A stretch of DNA of 64,000 nucleotides from contig OZ034967.1 of assembly GCA_964030785.1 (NCBI GenBank), forward strand, positions 43,854,533-43,918,532, written 5' to 3'. The notes beneath the pieces are model-generated. The model was not told where the DNA came from. It made no database searches and was given only the letters and a program-made list of their open reading frames with translations. Position 1 is the first letter of the stretch. Every line of letters begins with the position of its first letter. A program made the position numbers and the translations under genes. Shown here in pieces: positions 46,841 through 58,119 of this stretch. This DNA is from Siderastrea siderea. Lineage: Eukaryota; Cnidaria; Anthozoa; Scleractinia; Rhizangiidae.

Positions 46841-48610
46841 AGAGTTCAGTTTAGAAGTTTAGTGTATTACCGGTAACACTATTAGAGTCTATTCGTGTAC
46901 GGAATAAATATTCTCAGAAAGGGTTGTAAATTCGGTCGGTATATATAAAATACCTACTGTGGACTGGCGGACTGACGGACTGCGGACTACGGACTGGTTA
47001 TAAAACGCGGACTGAGTATAAAATGCGGACTGTTTGTTTAAAACAATAAAGAGTTCAGTTTAGTTGGGCGTGGTTGTCCCATTTGAGTCTATTCGTGTAC
47101 AGAATAACGATTGGAGAGGGTTATTTAGTGCCATGGTTAGCCTATACCCAACATTTGGGTATAGAGTAACCACGGAGAACTAAACACAATTTTTGGAAGA
47201 AAATTCCATATCATTAGCCGTGTAATAAACAGTTCAGTTTAGTTGTGTGTGGTTATCGCATTTGAGTCTAATCGTGTACAGAATAACTATCTGAGCCGGT
47301 TGTTTAGTGCCATGGTTAGCCTATGCCCAAAATTTGGGTATAGAGTAGCCACTAGGAACTAAAGACAGTTTTATGAAGAAAATTCCATATAATAAGCCGT
47401 GTAATAAACAGTTCAGTTTAGATGTGTGTTGCTATCGCATTTGAGTGTAATCATGTACAGAATAACTTTCTGAGGGGCTTGAACAGCGCCATGGTTAGCC
47501 TATGCCCAAAATGTGGGTATAGAGTAACCACAGGGAACTAAAGACAGTATTTTACGAAGAAAATTCCGTGTAATGAGCCCGTGTAAAGAGTTCGGTTTAG
47601 TTGTGTGTGGTTATCCCATTTGATTTCTTCTTTTTTTGAACATAGTAATTCTTGGAAAGGGTTTTTAAGAGTCATGGTTGACCTATGCCGAAAATTTGGG
47701 TATAGGTCCCGGGGGGGTACTCCAATATACACGCTATATGGGTATGTGCCGCTGTGAAGGGTATGGTTTTCAAGCTGTTTAGTCTGGGATAGGGTACGGA
47801 AATCAGAGAGTTTTGGTCTAGAATAGGGCATCATTTTCAAGGAAACTAATCAGTTGGTTGGAGAATTTAGTCTAGACTAGGTTTCCCGGCAATTGACACT
47901 AAAAAGAAATCAATTTGGCAAATTTACCGGCAACTTGCAAAGAAAGCGTTAATAGAGATGGGTTTAATACCCAGGATAGGTTATCACTGAAAACACTGCT
48001 GGATATCCTAGACTGTCAACATTCGGGATTTAGACGGAAATCGGTGGTTTTTAACAATAGCTAAAAATAAACGGTTGATTGTTCTTCGTAATGCGTACGT
48101 GCGTGCTCGAGACAACTCAGCGTGTGACTGACGAGGTTAATACGGAGTCGAATAGCCAACCTGGGTCTTTAGACGCTTTTGCCTCGATTTTGCCTTTGGT
48201 ATTCCAACAACGTTCTGTTGAGGACTGCATCGTGAAACGGGATTGTCAACATGATGGAAACAAAAACTGAACAAGTATAAATAAACTTTTATTTTGAGAG
48301 CATTATTTAAAATGTGACGTAACATTTTGTTTTCGCTGGACTGTGTTAGTACTGGAGTTTCTCAAAAATAGCTAGTCTGGGATGGGGTTACGGATTTTTG
48401 GTGTTTAGTCTAGTATAGGGTTGCAAAATGCACCTCAACTTGGTCTAGTTTAGGGTAAGGGTTTCAGAGTCCCAGCGGCACACCCCCGCCCAAAAATTTG
48501 CAGAGTACCCCCCCCCCGGGGTATAGGTTCGAGGAACTACGAGGAGCTGACGATAGGTCTATGAAGAAAATTTCGTCTAATGAGACCTCGTACTAAAGAG
48601 ATCAGTTTAA
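46841..48610. repeat. 179-bp tandem array, split by transposons
   Basis: The GTTCAGTTTAG anchor occurs at 46844, 47053, 47232, 47411, 47590 (as GTTCGGTTTAG) and 48600 (as GATCAGTTTAA); the regular steps are 179 bp. The unit contains GCCATGGTTAGCCTATGCCC and AATTTGGGTATAGAGTA. The last step is 1010 bp, and removing the 813-bp MITE plus its 8-bp duplication leaves 189 bp. The giant palindrome lies at the left end of the array. Confidence 0.85.
47708..48520. mobile_element. hAT-like MITE with 8-bp target duplication, 813 bp
   Basis: GTATAGGT at 47700-47707 and 48521-48528 flanks ends CCCGGGGGGGTACTC and GAGTACCCCCCCCCGGG. Inside each end, copies of TAGTCTGGGATAGGGT or TTTAGTCTAGTATAGGGT form short subterminal repeats. 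An 8-bp duplication fits hAT (or P) elements. No transposase is present. Confidence 0.8.
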
Positions 48611-48614
48611 TGTC

Positions 48615-49670
48615 ATTAAAGATGTGTTTTTTGTTCATCGTGGTGTAAGATAGGCCAAAAATGGTGTTCAAATGCGCTACCCTTAAGTGCCGGATTTGAT
48701 TGTCAAATGCCCCTCAAAAAGAAAAAATGTTTTTAGTGCAAGCATCATTCCACATTGTAACAATTTATTATACTAAACGCCTTTAACAACTGAGTCCAAA
48801 ATGCTATTAATTGTATGAGAGGTTGTTCATTTTATAGTGTCTTTTCTTTCCCTATTCAATGGCTGTTCTAGCTCTGCGGACAGCGACTATTTTATGAATG
48901 GCAAAATCAGCTGCCTTGACATTGAAATCTACACATTGATCATGTTGATTGGAAATTGAAGCTATAAAACCTATAAATCATTAACATTAAACAAAGTCTA
49001 GTTTACATACCTTCATGTACCTTCAAAATTACTGCAAAGCTTGGTGAGCCCCTTTTTCGCCAGCCATTTGCTCATAGAGGACTTTGCCTTAAAATTGATC
49101 CATGTTAAACAACTACATGTGTTATGGGGCTGGAATAAGAAGCTATTTTAAACTTTGCACGTTCTGTTCAAATTCCCCACCCCCAGGAACTTTGCAACAA
49201 ATTTCCTACTCCCTGGGCAAAGAAATAGTCAAATGCCTGGGGTATCCCCAGGAGGTTGGGGAGGGGCAAGTTACTTGCACTTTGCACAACATATCGAATT
49301 GAAATTAAGTTGAAATTTTAATTTTAGTTCTGCAAGGTGACTGGTTTTTGGCTGGTTAATACAACTGGATTTTGTTTGCATTTATGATGCAAGCTTACCG
49401 GTAATTTCGATAAGTTCACATTATACATTAGCAGTTAAAGTAATGCCCGATCCATTTTTTGATAAAAGATGCAACCCGTGACCAGCTACTTGAAACATAT
49501 TAGCATATTGGTCTACGACAGAAGAAACAGTCGCAATGCATTAAATGCTGGTACTTCCTTCTGCTATTTTTTTTTATTATCATTATTATTAATTCTCTAT
49601 GTTAACTCAGTTGTCAACCTGTAATCTTTATAATCTTGTGAGTCATTCTATTGTTATTATTAAAATCTCC
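48615..49670. other. No gene seen
   Basis: AT-rich sequence. A fragment at about 49170-49270 (CCCCACCCCCAGGAACTTTG) resembles the C-rich element at 32848-33781. Confidence 0.4.
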
Positions 49671-50279
49671 TGTCTTAAGAGTGAATGTCAGTAAAAATCA
49701 AAGAAAAACCGTAAAATCGCGGCCACGGTCAAAAAATCGATTTCGCTCATTTTTTGTCTACAGCAAGTTTAAGGTACTAAACAAAGTGAAATGGGGTTAG
49801 TTTTTTGAAATATCCATTTTGAACAATATTAACGGTTAAAAACCATCTGATCGAATTTGGCGGTGCGCGGGCCCAAAATTTTGCACTTTTTGCAAGATTC
49901 CCGTTCCAAATAAAATACAACAGCCAGCCTTCTACAGCTACAAATGTGCACACTGGGTCTTATTTAATTGGGATATGGTGTTCTTTTTCGTCTCAGGGTC
50001 TTCCTGAAGAAAAAAAGCACAAAGCTTGAAGTTATATTTTCAGCCGTTCGATTACACGCCAAAGCATGCCCGAAACAGCTTCGTAGAAATGTATGTGGTA
50101 GTGCATCAAAATGTCTAATATTGTAGACTTAGAGTCTTGAAACATAGTTCTAAAAAGTTATGGTTTTGTATTTCTGGGACCTTCTCATTTATGAATGCGA
50201 ACGCCAACTGAATTTTGGCAAAACACAAGTGACGCCATAACGCAATTCAATAACATTAAAAGTGCGGCCTGCGATAAAC

Positions 50280-52060
50280 ACGGAAATCTTCCGTTTAGTA
50301 ACATCTAATATCTGATTAAAATCACTCAAATTAGGTGAATCAGGTAAATAATATTGTTTTGCATCCCTCCTGTTAAATAAAGCTTAAATTTGTGCAACTA
50401 AAATCGACCGATTACACGCGACGACCGAATTAACATAGTCATGATTGAATCTTGTTTTATACACGCAAGCTCGGTTACATGTAAGTGAATTATGCCGCAC
50501 AGCACGAAACGAAACTACTTTCACCGGGACTCACAGCGATAAAATGACCTTTAGATCAAACCGTTTTGCCGATGTCTTGAAATTCACCTCAAAACTGGTG
50601 TATTTTATAATAGATCACTGACTCAGTTTATGAGACTTACCAGCCTGACGGCTGTCAGTTGTCGATAACACGTTAAAGCCAAGTCTTGTAAACATCCCTT
50701 GTTGATTTTCTCCACAAGCACTTTTTACTTTAAAAGTTCTCATTATGGACTTTTTACGGTCCGCTATCATTCTGGTTTGGACTCAAATAAGTCAAGAAAC
50801 AATACCAACTGTTCCAATTCTTTCCCCCGTGACTACTCAAAATAGACGTGTCACGTAACATGCAGTTATACGTAAATTGAACTTACTAAAAGAGACGTAC
50901 CATAACTGAGAAAAGTGAGGCGGGGGTAGGGAATTTTCGAGCTGCACAATTTTTTTTTCGTTGACATTTCCCTTGCAGGGATATTTTTCCGTATTCAAGA
51001 ACTTCTTTTCTGGGCTACTCGCTGTGTATGATTTTTTTTTCTCATAACGTTCCCTTGCATGATTTTTTTTTTGTTCTCCCCCCCCCCCCCCATAACTTTT
51101 CTAATGGTCCGTCCCTAATGCGACAGCAAAGCAAACGGTAGACAAGAAAAAGGCGCGCAAAATTATTATTTGTGAGTCTCGACTATTGAAGAAACAAATG
51201 AAACACGCACATTTTACTCATGAGAAACACTCATTGTTACCCAAGTAAGAAAGCTAAGAACCTCTTCGTTTTGTTTAAAATACTAGTGGCAAAAACTATT
51301 AATCAAAAAAGGGTCCCAACTTCGATAGAGAATGTTTTGCTCATTCTTCGTCTTTGCAGGTGGTGTTTGCGGCGTAGATAAGGCCATCCCCATGAAATGT
51401 TTTGTTTCCCATCGCCCTCTCTTGTAAATGTGGAAGGGTCAGTCGGTAAAGGGCTAATTTACATGAAGTCACTTTGAGATGTGTACAAAGCATAAATTTG
51501 GAAATAACAGAGGAAGTGGAGAGGGAAACTAAATAACTCAGAAGCTTTCCATTTGTTTTTGTTTTTGTTTTTTTTTTTTTTTGGAGTTGTTGAAAAAAAA
51601 ATTGCGTCCGTGGGGATGGCCTAACTGGCGACAGAAATTGTTCATCTGCGGACATACCAATATCATCCTGCGAAAAAGACATCAGTAGTCACAAGACGTT
51701 TTTGAAGTTCTCCAGGGTTGAAAAGGAAGCTGGTTTGATTTAAGCGAGATCTGGAATTTTTCTCCAAAGCATTTTTCGGAAATTGCCATTTGTCCGTCTT
51801 ATTGATCAAGTCTTGGGATAGGATGGGGGTCAGCGAGAAATTATGTTGCGTTCCTCAGAAAATTTCGGGCCATAGAAAGTAGGTACCACAAGCGGAAAGG
51901 GAGATTAACTTGCTAACTTCCAGGAATCTGTATGAACTAACAAAACAACATATCCTGGTTGTTTCTTGTAATTGATTATAGTTTTATTGTCCCAGCTTTT
52001 CGAATTTTCAGGATAAATCCTTCCCATTCTCTTTTTAATCGACCCCACTCCTTCTCGTCT
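50280..52060. other. Non-coding left interior of the 6.3-kb element
   Basis: AT-rich DNA with homopolymer runs (C13 near 51080, T17 near 51567). The 113-codon minus-strand frame at 51341-51682 has a Lys-rich low-complexity core and no domain. Confidence 0.35.
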
Positions 52061-52664
52061 TCTATCCCTTGCTTCCAACTTCCCCCCCACCCCCCCTAAA
52101 AAGAAAATTACTTATTAAAAACTGTAAGAAAAGAGAGACTAGCTCAGCAGTCGCCCGTAAGTACTGAGTTTTTACATTTGGCATTTCTGAATATAATCTG
52201 GGATCTATTTTTACAACTTGATCATGATACTGAAACAAAAAAATGGCCGAAAAAAACATAGCCTGCATAGCAAAAAATTTCCGAGTGAAAATTGCACCCG
52301 CCCCAATTTTTACGCGATAAAAAAAAGCAAAAAATGCTTCCAACCTGCGGAAAACTCTACGGAAACGCTTGTTACGAAGGCTCAAAAAACCTAAAAAACA
52401 CGATGTTGAGAGGACAACAGGATGGTACGTGTGAGGTGTATAAGAGGATCTGTTTCAGGACGGAAAAGTTAGAGGATAACTTGCACACACACGACTCAAA
52501 TTTTTTTCCTACGTTGCGGCAAAGATGCGGGTAGGCTAGTTAGTGGATATTATACTGTTCCCTGTCTGTGAACTTAACGTACAAATCTACTTTGTGCAAC
52601 GTAAATAAATATATTTGTGTGGTTTCAGATTTGCGAGGAACTTGTTTTTTTGCAGTTTTTTTGC

Positions 52665-53246
52665 AGGATATTTGCATCTTAATGTACAGAGTGAGGAACA
52701 GACTATGTCCTACTTATATTTGTAATATTTTTAATAATCATAATTCCTCTTACTCTTTAAGACAGTCAGACTTTTCCACACCAAGTTTTCAATACGGTTA
52801 CATATGGTAAACATTCTTTGCGATATCTTGGACCAAAACTGTGGGGAAAATTATCCCCAGACATAAGATCAGCTAAAACTTTAAATATTTTTAGGAAACA
52901 GATACGCAAATACGATATTAGTCTGCTCATAGATGATGGCTGCAAGGGCTGTTCCCTCTGCTCCTCATAATTATTTTATACAGTTTTAAGTATTTTTAAT
53001 TCTCTTTTTACATATTTTTAATATCTGCTCATCATCATTATTTTATGTAGCTTTAAGTATTTTAAATTCTCTTTATAAATATTTTTAATATCTGACTATC
53101 ATAAATATTTTATATAGCTCTAAGTATTATAAATTTTCTTTCTACATATTTTTAATATCTATTAATTGTGTCCCCAAATTAGTATGTGATTTTTCCAGGC
53201 TATGTGGCCTTGACACATTAATAAAGTTTATCATCATCATCGTATA
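52665..53246 (+). mobile_element. 5'-truncated non-LTR retrotransposon, 3' end of the reverse-transcriptase ORF and 3' UTR
   Basis: The open frame ILMYRVRNRLCPTYICNIFN...SSYSLRQSDF is followed, after a one-base slip in a T-run near 52789, by YGKHSLRYLGPKLWGKLSP and ends CKGCSLCSS-stop at about 52968. The YGxxSLRYLGPKLW and CKGC signatures are those of the C-terminus of CR1/L2-group reverse-transcriptase ORFs. The 3' UTR holds three copies of a ~67-bp unit (AAGTATTTTAAATTCTC... TTTTTAATATCT) and ends TTTATCATCATCATCG, a (TCA)n-type tail. Confidence 0.75.
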
Positions 53247-53364
53247 ACAGTATAACCAGGCCACATTTAGTCAAAGCCGATGGTTTGTTTGGACGGAGCC
53301 CTTACTCATCCTCTTGCATCTGCATGCTGTCTAAAACAACGTCAGTAGTAGAAGCGAAACAGAA

Positions 53365-54830
53365 GTGAAATTTCTCGAGGCATGTGCGCAAAGCTACTTG
53401 AACGCGCAACACTGGAATACTCAACGGCAAATACTTTTATAGCAGACAAATTGTCTCTCAGTGAGTTACGACAATTCTTCCCAACGATCACCAGCTATCG
53501 CTACAATATCGCGCGACTCCATAGCTTGTTTCGTGGGAGGGCTGCTCCCGTACCTCGTAATGAGAGCAGAAGAATGCGAATTAAGCGCACAAAGACTTGA
53601 CTGCATTTATTACGAGTCCCCGCGTATTTTTAGGATGTCCCTTTTAGCGAACAGTTCCTGAAAATGCCAACATGTGAGACAATACGAATTCTAAACGTTA
53701 GCAGCTAGAACGAGAACATCAGAGCGTATTGTTCAACAATATCAGCAATATTGTTGTTAGACCAACTTCGAGTCTAGGAGCAAGAGAACACTAAACAGAA
53801 GTCTGGCTGCATGTTGGGCTTCTGTTCGAAAGTCTGTCTCCTTTTTAGGACAGGAGTTCCTTGCTAGCTTAGGACAAACGTGCTAGCTCGTGAGTGAGCA
53901 TTGGGATCTGACAGTCTTATTTCATGGGCCAAGTTCGAAGGAGCTATACAATCACCAATTTAAGTTCTAGTTCCTCCATTCCAGCGTATAACAAGTGGGC
54001 GAACTTTTAGAGCTGTCAGGCACAGACACTTTAAGAAAGCCTCTCTGCACTCTTCTTCAGAATACCTGCCTGGAGGCAATTTTAATGACAGGGAGGAGGG
54101 CTTGGTCTTCCCTGCTCTGAAGAAAGAAGCGTGACAGCGTACGGCCATTTTACCCACCTGTAGGCCTACCGCGATACAATAAGAAATAAAATAGCACTGT
54201 AAGAGGAAACTCTGTATGATAAAGCAACGAGATTGTACGCTTGTAAGCTGATGGAGGTTTACGAATGAATTCGTACTCTTCAGAGTAACCTGCAGACTGG
54301 TGATGGATAACCGCCGCCTACAAACGGTTGGCCCTTGAAAACTATCAGAAAAGAGACGTAATTCACTGGCAAGCAGAAAAAAATCTAACGGAGCAGTTTC
54401 AAAAAAGAGGGGAAACTGGATATAAATGTAATCCTTAGGACGTCACTGAGGGACCAATCGGGGAGCGTCGATTTCAACCCGACAAGGTCTCAGTGCACAA
54501 CAGATCACAGGCTTCTTTGGTCGTCTGTCAGCTAAGAAACGCCGAGTGGAAAAAGCAGGAAAAGAGAGTGATAATGATGATACCGACTCTGCAGCTTAAG
54601 CCGAGGCTTACCACTGTGCATAGCCTGCTACTTATTGTAATAAGGCCGTGGAAATTCAACTACGGAAACCTGTTCCAACAATGCCTCAATGTTTGGCGTT
54701 CCCCGTTGTTTCGTCATGAACCGGTCTGTGGATTCAGTAAATCCTGTGCCTACACGTTCAGCAAGTCAGCAAGCTTGAAAACATTGCAGCTAGTGTGAAA
54801 GACATTGACAGCCTCACCTCTCCCCCACCC
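53365..54830 (+). pseudogene. Broken coding relic of the 6.3-kb TTAA element
   Basis: Stretches in different plus frames line up in order: VKFLEACAQSYLNAQHWNTQ (about 53365-53430), KLSLSELRQFFPTITSYRYN followed by IARLHSLFRGRAAPVP (53450-53560), a short MRIKRTKT segment, TSERIVQQYQQYC (about 53715), SLAACWASVRKSVS (about 53800), and near the end TGFFGRLSAKKRRVEKAGKE with an Asp/Ala-rich tail (about 54500-54600). I recall long uncharacterised cnidarian proteins with this order of motifs; no domain name can be given and no catalytic residues are visible. Multiple frameshifts and stops show it is dead. It could be a transposase or an accessory protein of the element. Confidence 0.45.
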
Positions 54831-56007
54831 ACCCCCCTTCTCTAACGAGCGAACCACCTCACACTCATAGTCTGTTCGCGTCTCATGAAATAACTTTCTT
54901 TTGTTCTAGCCTTATGTACAAGGAAGTTATGTTTACTTTACCTCATTTTTGCAGAAAAAGCGAATGCGAATTATCTGATCACCAGAAACCGGATAGGCAA
55001 AATCCGTCACGAATGTACGATCAGGCGTTGCGTGACATACCAATGTGTTGATCTTCAATCTATCCGGCTCGCACCTGTTGTGGAGTTTCGGTTTATCGTC
55101 GCTCGTTTCAACCAAAAACCAAAGTTTGAAATTTTTCCCAAAAGCATTCCTTAGTACATTTAAGATGTATTTTTATGGACGTTTCGAAGGAAGCAGTTAA
55201 AGTGTCGACATGTCCTAAACTGATTGAAAATAATACTGTCTGTGAAGACTCGCCAAGGAAGTCACGGTACGTTATTTGTAGATACCTTAAATTAACTTGA
55301 AAGAGTATAAGCAAAACAATGTAACAAGGAACGTTTGAAAAGTTTACGTTGATTTTTACGAGGCAAGTTGCCGTATTCGTGCCAAACATTTTTCTTGTTG
55401 AACACATGCTGAGCGCTTTGTTGTATTTGAACATGATGCCATTTGTAATTTATCAGAAATTCACTTTGTGTTTGCATTACAATATTAGAAGGTCCCAGAA
55501 AATTAAAACAACGGTAATGAAGAACCATCTTTAAGGTATGCCTGGATAAAGACTGGAAGATTTTAATGCACTACCACATGCATTTTCGTGGAGCTACTTT
55601 GGTCCATGTTTTTGGTGTTTTTTACATTTCTCAAATGTCGCTTCGCAATCCATGCCTTGCTCTTACGAAAACAACGTGAGACAAAAAATATCGCTATATC
55701 TAGAATGAAGAAGGCCCAATATGTTTATTTATAGTAAGGGAAGTCTGGCTGTTACATTTTAATGAGCGTAGGAACTACCTGAAAAGTGCAACATTTCGAG
55801 GTCACGTAAACTGAAATTTGAATTTTATAGGTCGGTTCAGTTTTAACCGTTTATTCCCGGTAAACAGAATATTTCAAGAAGTTAACCCCATTTCACTTTC
55901 TTACATACATTAAGGTTCCTGTAGACAAAGAATGAGACAAATTGATTTTTTGACCGTGGCCGCGATTTTCTAAATTTTCTTTGATTTTTACTGACATTCA
56001 CTCTTAA

Positions 56008-56790
56008 TACTTGTATGTATTACACCAATTGAAGATGTAATGGTAATTGCAAAACGTACTGAAGATGACAGCAGCTTGTCGAAACATGATTTCCAAACTT
56101 ACAACTATCGTGATTGTTCTTAAAATTATCAATTCCGCGGACTTAAAAATCTCAGGTTCCTCGAGAATTTTAGGGTGGGTGGCGGGTGATCTCAATTATG
56201 GCCTCGATTGATCATTGCCAATAGTTAATGATTAAAGCGCACCTTTCACCTAATATTTCCATTCCAAATTGGAAGTGTGGTGTGTCTGCGAGAACACCAT
56301 GAAACGGTTCCGCAAACGTTCATACCAAGTCTTCTTTACAAATGAAACAATTCGGACTTTCTTGAAGAAATTTAAGTAGGAAAGTATCACATAAAGATCA
56401 TACTATCTTCCAATTGAAAAAAAATATAATCGCAACCTGCAACCCGCAACCTGCAACCTGCAAAGTGCAACCTGCAACCTGCAGTTTACACCCTCCGTTT
56501 TTGAAACACTTTCAAACTTCACCCATATATAACTCAATTGATTGAAGTTGTAAGCAGAAAATTTCTTTAAACCTGTACGTCCCCTCTTTCCCATTGTTGT
56601 CAATTTTTGAAACACTTTCAAACTTCACCCATATATAACTCAATTGATTGAAGTTGTTAAACAGGAAATTTCGTAAAACCTGTACAGGAATATTATCCTC
56701 AGTACTGGTCCAACAAGCAAAGAGGACATTATAAGGAAATGTCAGACCGAGGCGATACATCAAGGCCGAGGTCTGAGATTTCCCTGTAAT
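56008..56790. other. No gene; short repeats
   Basis: Contains a (GCAACCT)n-like tract at about 56430-56485, and a direct repeat of about 60 bp with TTTTGAAACACTTTCAAACT at 56500-56560 and 56604-56665. No coding evidence. Confidence 0.6.
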
Positions 56791-57279
56791 GACCGAACGG
56801 ACGAGGTTAATAAATTATTTATTATATAGCCTTTTTAGCGCTATTCAAAAACAGAATATCATAAAAAAACACCGGAAGTAATTTTCAACATCCGCTTGCG
56901 CGCGCAAGAGGTCATTCGAGGTCGTGTTCACTAAACCGAAACGAACCTGGCGATGCGATCGAAACCACAAGAAACAGTTTTTTTTGACAATGAGACAATT
57001 TTTTTCTTTATCACGTCAAGATCGAGGGCAAATTCAACCACTTTAATTTCACAAAACACACTGACCTGTGTTTACAAGTGTTTGACCCTTAAAAAGTTTA
57101 AAAGCTAAGGCAAAGATGGGCCGAGTTTGACATTGAATTTTGAACACGTGGAGAGAACTTGCAGTGATTTCACCGACATTTGCGATGAATGTTAATCTTC
57201 GTCGTCGCTCTCAATAACATAACGTAGCTTTTTCCCTTGTTGGATCAACTTCACTGGGCCATTTGAAGATCTGAAACTG

Positions 57280-58039
57280 TCATCCAGAGATACTGCTGAT
57301 ATTCGCTCCAGGAAAAACACCATTTGAAGTTGCTGGAGCGCTTGCATTATTCACAGCGGGCGAATTTGTCGTGTGTTGGAGACTCAGCTGGCTGTGTGAT
57401 TGCTGGGAACTTGACGTTAACTGGCCACTATTACTGGCTGGAGGAGCTGTTATTTGCTGGGCATTTTGGGACTGATTTGAACCACTCAAGATATACGACA
57501 TCTGTCGCTGAAGGTGCTCATTTGCTGACTTGTATGATTGGAGGCTTTGAAGATTTTTGTGACCGCTTAGTTGAGTCACAAAAGTCTCTGGAGTATTTGC
57601 ATCTAGCAATCGGCCAATGCTGGTCTTCCTGACACTATGATTTGTGACTTTTGATCCTTGTCTTTGTAGACTGGCTTCATATGCAGCTGTTTTCAAGAAT
57701 TTACCTCTTTCATTTTTGCCAAGGGGCGCCTTCATGTACCACACTTGAGGATTTACTCGGCGGTCGCCGTGTCGTACAGCAAAAGCTGAACATTAATAAA
57801 TTTGTCTTGTTTATCTCGCCAAGAAAACGGTAAAGACACTTCATATCCCTTGATGTTTTTTTCACAGTGTTTCCACTTTTCTGTTCTTGAACAAACTTTT
57901 GTAATTCCTCTTGACTGTTACTGAAATTTTCGTCCCCTTGAGTGGTAACCTTGGTCATGTTGTTTTGCTCAGTTTTGGCCTGTTCTTCTTCCTCTGGATA
58001 ATAAAACTCGCTCTCGCTGTGGCTCTCTTCGTCGCTCAT
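57280..58039 (-). pseudogene. Crypton-type tyrosine recombinase relic, minus copy with internal deletion
   Basis: The N-terminus starts MSDEESHSESEFYYPEEEEQ at 58037 and runs to FLGEINKTN; then about 630-660 bp present in the plus copy (roughly 40588-41220) is missing. The downstream part is open: PLGKNERGKFLKTAA, TNHSVRKTSIGRLLDAN (H-x-x-R), SGHKNLQSLQSYKSA (His and Tyr), and a Ser/Gln-rich tail. Here the C-terminal catalytic half is in one frame (57280-57744), but the segment with the first catalytic Arg is gone. Shared sequence with the plus copy extends from about 56787 to 58112. Confidence 0.75.
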
Positions 58040-58119
58040 ACTAAAGAAGTATCGGTATGCTAGTATTTTTCTTTCAGTTATTAAAAAGATAGTTATATTT
58101 TGTCGGAATTTTTTGTTGT

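Larger units (their letters stand above)
49679..56003 (+). mobile_element. 6.3-kb TTAA-flanked element with long diverged inverted repeats
   Basis: TTAA at 49675-49678 and 56004-56007 flank GAGTGAATGTCAGTAAAAAT and ATTTTTACTGACATTCACTC. The inverted similarity continues inward for about 480-560 bp on each side (landmarks GCGGCCACGGTCAAAAAATC, CCCCATTTCAC, ATGTGGTAGTGCAT, TCTGGGACCTTC) at perhaps 65-75 percent identity. The interior holds a broken coding relic (53365-54830) and a nested non-LTR retrotransposon (52665-53246). This is the only TTAA element in the window with traces of its own protein. Confidence 0.75.
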
